From the NCBI RefSeq assembly GCF_008086345.1, contig NZ_CP043006.1, positions 1,548,032-1,612,031 of the forward strand: DNA of 64,000 bases, read 5' to 3'. Of the stretch, positions 60,460-64,000 are shown piece after piece. The first letter of the stretch is position 1. Every line of letters starts with the position of its first letter. The notes under the pieces were generated by a model. The model was not told where the DNA came from and did not search any database. It worked only from the letters and a program-made list of their open reading frames with translations. A program made the translations under genes and the position numbers. Source of the stretch: Chitinophaga sp. XS-30. Its GTDB lineage: Bacteria > Bacteroidota > Bacteroidia > Chitinophagales > Chitinophagaceae.

Positions 60460-61299
60460 TTACAATGAACTTAACGGGAATGATTCTTTCAGCCGGATAC
60501 CTTTTTCCGTGGAATGCAAGATACCACATTCAATAGAAGGATCATGCTCAAAATACAACACGTATTCCTTTTCGTTGGCTTCGAGGAGGAAACGTTTTTT
60601 CTCTTCGAGGGTAGTGAGCGGGAACATATCGTACGCCATCACATAGGGCAGGGGGATATGCGCCGCAGAAGGCAGCAGGTCTGCCATGTAAATGATCGTC
60701 TGGCCGTTGTATCGGATCTCCGGCAGCATCATGGCGTCTGTATGCCCGTATGCGAAGCGTACGCGCATGTGATCGGAGAAAGATACCCCATCGTGCTGCT
60801 CAATGAATTTCAGCTGTCCGCTTTGCTCGATGGGCAGGATATTTTCTTTGAGGAAGGAGGCTTTCTCGCGGTCATTGGGGTTCACGGCCCATTTCCAGTG
60901 CGCTTCGTTGCTCCAGTACACGGCGTTCCGGAAGGCAGGCACCAGTTTGTCATTCTCCCTTTCTATACTGCCGCCGCAGTGATCGAAATGGAGATGGGTG
61001 AGGAACACGTCCGTGATATCGTTCCGGTGGTAGCCGAGGGCCTGCAATGACTTATCCAGCGTATCCTCTCCATGGAGATAGTAGTGGCTGAAGAATTTGT
61101 CGTCCTGTTTATTGCCGATGCCGTTATCGATCAGGATGAGGCGGTTGCCGTCCTCCACCAGCAGGCAGCGCATGGCCCAGGTGCACATGTTGTTCTCGTC
61201 CGGCGGGTTGAGTTTCTGCCAGAGGGTCTTGGGCACTACGCCGAACATCGCGCCACCATCCAGCTTGAATAATCCTGTATTAATCGTGTGTAGTTGCAT
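60460..61299 (-). CDS. Metallo-beta-lactamase-fold hydrolase
   Basis: 279 residues, no signal peptide. The zinc motif HLHFDHCGG (HxHxDH) is followed by the later ligands in RVRFAYGHTDAMM and FEHDPS. The start NTGLFKLDGGAMFGVVPKTLWQ resembles AttM/AiiA-like and related lactonase/glyoxalase-type MBL enzymes. (Key pieces: KLDGGAMFGVVP.) N-acyl-homoserine-lactone cleavage is possible but unproven; cytoplasmic hydrolysis of a small ester or thioester is as likely. Its start overlaps the end of the MFS gene by 20 bases. Confidence 0.88.
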   Translation of the reverse strand: MQLHTINTGLFKLDGGAMFGVVPKTLWQKLNPPDENNMCTWAMRCLLVEDGNRLILIDNGIGNKQDDKFFSHYYLHGEDTLDKSLQALGYHRNDITDVFLTHLHFDHCGGSIERENDKLVPAFRNAVYWSNEAHWKWAVNPNDREKASFLKENILPIEQSGQLKFIEQHDGVSFSDHMRVRFAYGHTDAMMLPEIRYNGQTIIYMADLLPSAAHIPLPYVMAYDMFPLTTLEEKKRFLLEANEKEYVLYFEHDPSIECGILHSTEKGIRLKESFPLSSL

Positions 61300-62584
61300 A
61301 CGCTAATCTACGTTGTTTATGCAAAGCAGAAAACAGCCAGATCAAACCAATGGAGAAAAACAGGATCAGCACCAGCACGGAATTGCGCATGCCGAATTCC
61401 TGGTCTATCCATCCGAAGGAGAAAAGGCCGATCACGATAGCCAGTTTTTCGGTGACATCATAGTAACTGAAAAACGAGGCGGTATCACGGGTTTCGGGGA
61501 TCAGTTTCGCGTAAGTGGAGCGGCTGAGCGACTGAATGCCTCCCATCACCAGGCCCACCAGTACGGCAAGGATATAAAACTGGGTGACGGTATAGGTATT
61601 GTAAGCGCCGATGCATACGCCGATCCAGAGCGCTACCGTAGCGATGAGTACCTGGAAGTTGCCGAATTTTTCGGACAGACGGGCCATGCCCCAGGCGCCG
61701 AGTATGGCTACCAGCTGTATGGCTACGATAGTGCCGATCAGCTCGGAATCGCCCAGTTTCAGTTCTTTGGTGCCGAATATGACCGCTACCATCATCACCG
61801 TTTGCACGCCCATGCTGTAAAAGAAGAAGCTGCGGAGGTAACGTTTCAGCACCGGCATGTTGCGTACCTGGGCAAATACCTTTTTCAGTTCTATGAACCC
61901 TTCAGTGAATACGCCGGCATAATGTTTCTCTACGGCCGGCGGGGAGGGCGGGAGCCGTGCAAAGGTGATCTGTGCGAAGCCGATCCACCATACGCCCACC
62001 AGCAGGAAGGTGATCTTCAGGGCCATGGCGGCGCTGATGCCCATGGCGTCCGCGGACAGCACGAGGGCAAAACCCACGAGCTGAAGAAGGACGCTGCCGA
62101 TGTACCCCAGGGAGTAACCGCGTGCGCTCACCCGGTCCCGCAGCTCCACCGGCGCGATCTCCGGCAGGTAGCTGTTATAGAACACCAGGCCGCCGCTATA
62201 CCCCATTGCGGCCACCATCAGGCCGATGATGCCCAGCGGAATGCTGTCCCCGTCGAAGAAGAACATCGCGGAGCAGGCCAGCCCGCCGAGGTAGCAGAAG
62301 AATTTCAGGAAACTCTTTTTATTCCCGCGTGTATCCGCGATGGATGACAGGATGGGGAGGCTCAGCGCAATGATCAGGTAGGCGAGGGAAAGGGCATAAT
62401 CATACAGCACGGAATTCTTGAAGGTCATGCCCAGGAAAGGCACTTCGCCATCCTTATACTTGTCGCTGGTAACGCCCATGTAGTATAAAGGGAAGAAGGT
62501 GGTGGTGATCACCAGGTTGTACACGGAATTGGCCCAATCGTACATGGCCCAGCCGTTAATGACTTTCTTGTTCGGGAGATTCAT
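61280..62584 (-). CDS. MFS transporter, UMF1/Atg22 family
   Basis: 434 residues with about twelve membrane helices. The opening GWAMYDWANSVYNLVITTTFFP is the mark of the UMF1/Atg22-like branch of the major facilitator superfamily (key piece MYDWANSVY). Another conserved loop is LVMGGIQSLSRSTYAKLIP. Vacuolar relatives export amino acids; bacterial substrates are unknown. It is between the ABC ATPase (14 bases upstream) and the MBL-fold hydrolase, which it overlaps by 20 bases. Confidence 0.9.
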   Translation of the reverse strand: MNLPNKKVINGWAMYDWANSVYNLVITTTFFPLYYMGVTSDKYKDGEVPFLGMTFKNSVLYDYALSLAYLIIALSLPILSSIADTRGNKKSFLKFFCYLGGLACSAMFFFDGDSIPLGIIGLMVAAMGYSGGLVFYNSYLPEIAPVELRDRVSARGYSLGYIGSVLLQLVGFALVLSADAMGISAAMALKITFLLVGVWWIGFAQITFARLPPSPPAVEKHYAGVFTEGFIELKKVFAQVRNMPVLKRYLRSFFFYSMGVQTVMMVAVIFGTKELKLGDSELIGTIVAIQLVAILGAWGMARLSEKFGNFQVLIATVALWIGVCIGAYNTYTVTQFYILAVLVGLVMGGIQSLSRSTYAKLIPETRDTASFFSYYDVTEKLAIVIGLFSFGWIDQEFGMRNSVLVLILFFSIGLIWLFSALHKQRRLAYATTHD

Positions 62585-62598
62585 AGTGGGAAGTTAAA

Positions 62599-63219
62599 TC
62601 AGCTTTTAAAATCGGTTATTCTTATCCGTTCTTCACAGAATCCGTATTCCTGTTCATCGTTGGAGCTGACGATCACCATGCGGTTGCCGCAATGATCGCG
62701 GATCAGCTGCTGGTAAAGGGCAACACCGGCGGCATCCAGGTTGGTGCAGGGTTCATCCAGCAGCAATACCTGCACATCCGAGAAAATGGCGAGTGCGAGG
62801 CGCGCGCGCTGTTTCATGCCCGAAGAAAAATTGCGTACTTCCTTGCGCCATGCTTTCTCCAGCCCCACAAGTTCCGCGATCTCCGCGGGTTTATACCCCG
62901 GGAGGAAGGATTTGAAATGCAGGTGGAAGCTGAAGCACTCCTGCAGGGTGAATTCTTCTACCAGTTCGAGATATGGCGCAACGATAGCGCTATGGCGGAA
63001 GAACTGGTCCTGCGGGAGCGTTTGTTCATTAAAAAGGTATTGGATATCGCCTTCGCTGTGGTGGTGATGCCCGCTGATGATCTGCAGCAAAGTGGATTTG
63101 CCGGAGCCATTGGGGCCAAGGATGGCGTAGTGCCCTGTACCGGAGAATGTATAGGAAAAACGACGGAATATCCAGTCGTAGTTGAACCGCTTGCCTGTCT
63201 GGTTAAGCGAGATCGTCAT
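62599..63219 (-). CDS. ABC-type ATPase without a local permease
   Basis: 206 residues, a single nucleotide-binding domain. Walker A is GPNGSGKST, signature FSSGMKQRARLALAI, Walker B VLLLDEPCTNLD, and the switch region ends VIVSSNDEQEY where a His (H-loop) is usual. The size is like CcmA-type ATPases. No permease is next to it. The MFS gene downstream is not a partner of ABC ATPases. Its start lies inside the lpxA coding end (17-base overlap), so it is translationally coupled to lipid A synthesis. Confidence 0.88.
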   Translation of the reverse strand: MTISLNQTGKRFNYDWIFRRFSYTFSGTGHYAILGPNGSGKSTLLQIISGHHHHSEGDIQYLFNEQTLPQDQFFRHSAIVAPYLELVEEFTLQECFSFHLHFKSFLPGYKPAEIAELVGLEKAWRKEVRNFSSGMKQRARLALAIFSDVQVLLLDEPCTNLDAAGVALYQQLIRDHCGNRMVIVSSNDEQEYGFCEERIRITDFKS

Positions 63220-64000
63220 TCGCCCTGGTGCTGTATCCTCTCATGATGCCGCGCCCGGAGTCGCGAATGAAGGAGAGTATCTCATCCCTTTCGTCCGTGG
63301 CCGGGAATTCGGCTTCAATGATGCGGATGGCTTTTGAAATATTGTTGCCTTTTACGAAGAGTATGCGGTAGATGTCCAGGATGTGGTTGATCTTTTCCAG
63401 GGAGAAGCCTCTGCGTTTGAGGCCGATGGAGTTGACGCCTACATAGGACAGTGGTTCGCGGGCGGCTTTCACATAGGGCGGAACGTCTTTACGTACGAGG
63501 GAGCCGCCGGTCACGAAGGCATGGTTGCCGATCTTGCAGAACTGTTGCACGGCTACCATTCCCGCCAGTACCACATGATCGCCTACCGTGATATGGCCGG
63601 CGAGGGTGGTGTTGTTGGAAAATACGCAGTAATTCCCCACGGTGCAGTCATGCGCGATGTGGCTGTAGGCCATGATCAGGCAGTTGTTGCCGATGGAGGT
63701 CTTCCAGCGGTCCTTGGTACCGCGGTTGATGGTCACATACTCCCGTATCGTGGTGTTGTCGCCGATCTCCACAGCGGTATCCTCACCTTCGAATTTGAGA
63801 TCCTGCGGGATGGCGGCGATCACAGCGCCGGGGAATATACGGCAGTTCTTGCCGATACGGGCGCCTTCCATGATGGTGACATTGGAGCCGATCCAGGTGC
63901 CTTCCCCTATCTCTACATTCTTGTGAATAACGGTGAACGGATCAATTTTTACATTGGGCGCTACTTTGGCGTCCGGGTGGATGTATGTGAGCGGATGAAT
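63203..64000 (-). CDS. lpxA: UDP-N-acetylglucosamine acyltransferase LpxA (start codon just outside window)
   Basis: Residues run from the right edge (IHPLTYIHPDAKV...) to the stop at 63203; only the initiating Met and perhaps one residue are missing. The left-handed beta-helix repeats are clear. The catalytic His lies in YSHIAHDCTVGN. Later NSIGLKRRGFSLEKI is the LpxA C-terminal helical domain. (Key pieces SHIAHD and LKRRGFS.) LpxA adds the first acyl chain in lipid A synthesis. It is the upstream gene of a minus-strand run and overlaps the ABC ATPase by 17 bases. Confidence 0.94.
   Translation of the reverse strand: MHPLTYIHPDAKVAPNVKIDPFTVIHKNVEIGEGTWIGSNVTIMEGARIGKNCRIFPGAVIAAIPQDLKFEGEDTAVEIGDNTTIREYVTINRGTKDRWKTSIGNNCLIMAYSHIAHDCTVGNYCVFSNNTTLAGHITVGDHVVLAGMVAVQQFCKIGNHAFVTGGSLVRKDVPPYVKAAREPLSYVGVNSIGLKRRGFSLEKINHILDIYRILFVKGNNISKAIRIIEAEFPATDERDEILSFIRDSGRGIMRGYSTRANDDLA

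Overview
The window reads as chromosomal DNA of a Bacteroidota bacterium, most likely Chitinophagaceae (Chitinophaga-like). Three things point there. SusC/SusD outer-membrane uptake pairs and many small 'SCKK'-type lipoproteins are present. Many genes carry the Bacteroidota -7 promoter box TAnnTTTG instead of a sigma70 -10 box. The neighbourhoods ftsX-DUF3098-uppP, tsaE-alanine dehydrogenase and atpBEFHA are also typical. No rRNA, tRNA, insertion sequence, prophage, CRISPR array or integrase was seen. Coding density is high, about 52 genes in 64 kb.

Layout. 1-3.4 kb: the end of a TonB-dependent receptor, an M57-type zinc-protease lipoprotein, an OprO/P-type porin and a small lipoprotein. 3.5-9.7 kb: a PhoB/PhoR-like two-component pair, a large secreted protein whose C-terminus looks like a caspase-fold (clan CD) cysteine peptidase, and an ABC exporter. 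9.9-14.2 kb: F-type ATP synthase operon atpB-E-F-H-A, closed by a strong terminator with no gamma gene. 14.3-25.7 kb: a five-gene minus-strand operon (SusC-SusD-SusC-SusD-lipoprotein) facing a LacI-family regulator, with a 26-bp perfect palindrome between them. 25.8-30 kb: a TonB receptor, a small periplasmic protein and a winged-helix regulator, then an LCM-type methyltransferase. 30-41.2 kb: housekeeping genes (pdxA, rsmA, a SerA-like dehydrogenase, greA, HIT, ruvC, ruvB) mixed with two orphan RprY-like response regulators, a flippase-like membrane protein, a DUF3108 protein, an M28 peptidase and an EEP phosphatase. 41.4-46.3 kb: a HicB/HicA-like pair, a tricorn-type S41 peptidase and a CHRD lipoprotein. 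46.3-57.2 kb: leuS, ftsX, DUF3098, uppP, alanine dehydrogenase, tsaE, a copper-type P-ATPase and recQ. 57.3-64 kb: one minus-strand run from lpxA through an ABC ATPase, UMF1-type MFS, metallo-beta-lactamase-fold hydrolase, lipoprotein, HerA-like ATPase and Gfo/Idh oxidoreductase.

How the genes work together: the envelope dominates, with nutrient uptake by SusCD and TonB receptors, a porin, lipid A synthesis, undecaprenyl-phosphate recycling and FtsX. It is mixed with energy metabolism (F1Fo) and Holliday-junction processing (ruvC, ruvB, recQ). The least explained pieces are the caspase-like secreted protein (5624-7810), a possible multibranched RNA or complex terminator (40194-40296), the Hic-like pair (41407-42107), and the enzyme-free double SusCD operon with its palindrome and paired direct repeats. 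All homology statements are by eye from motifs; no database search was run.
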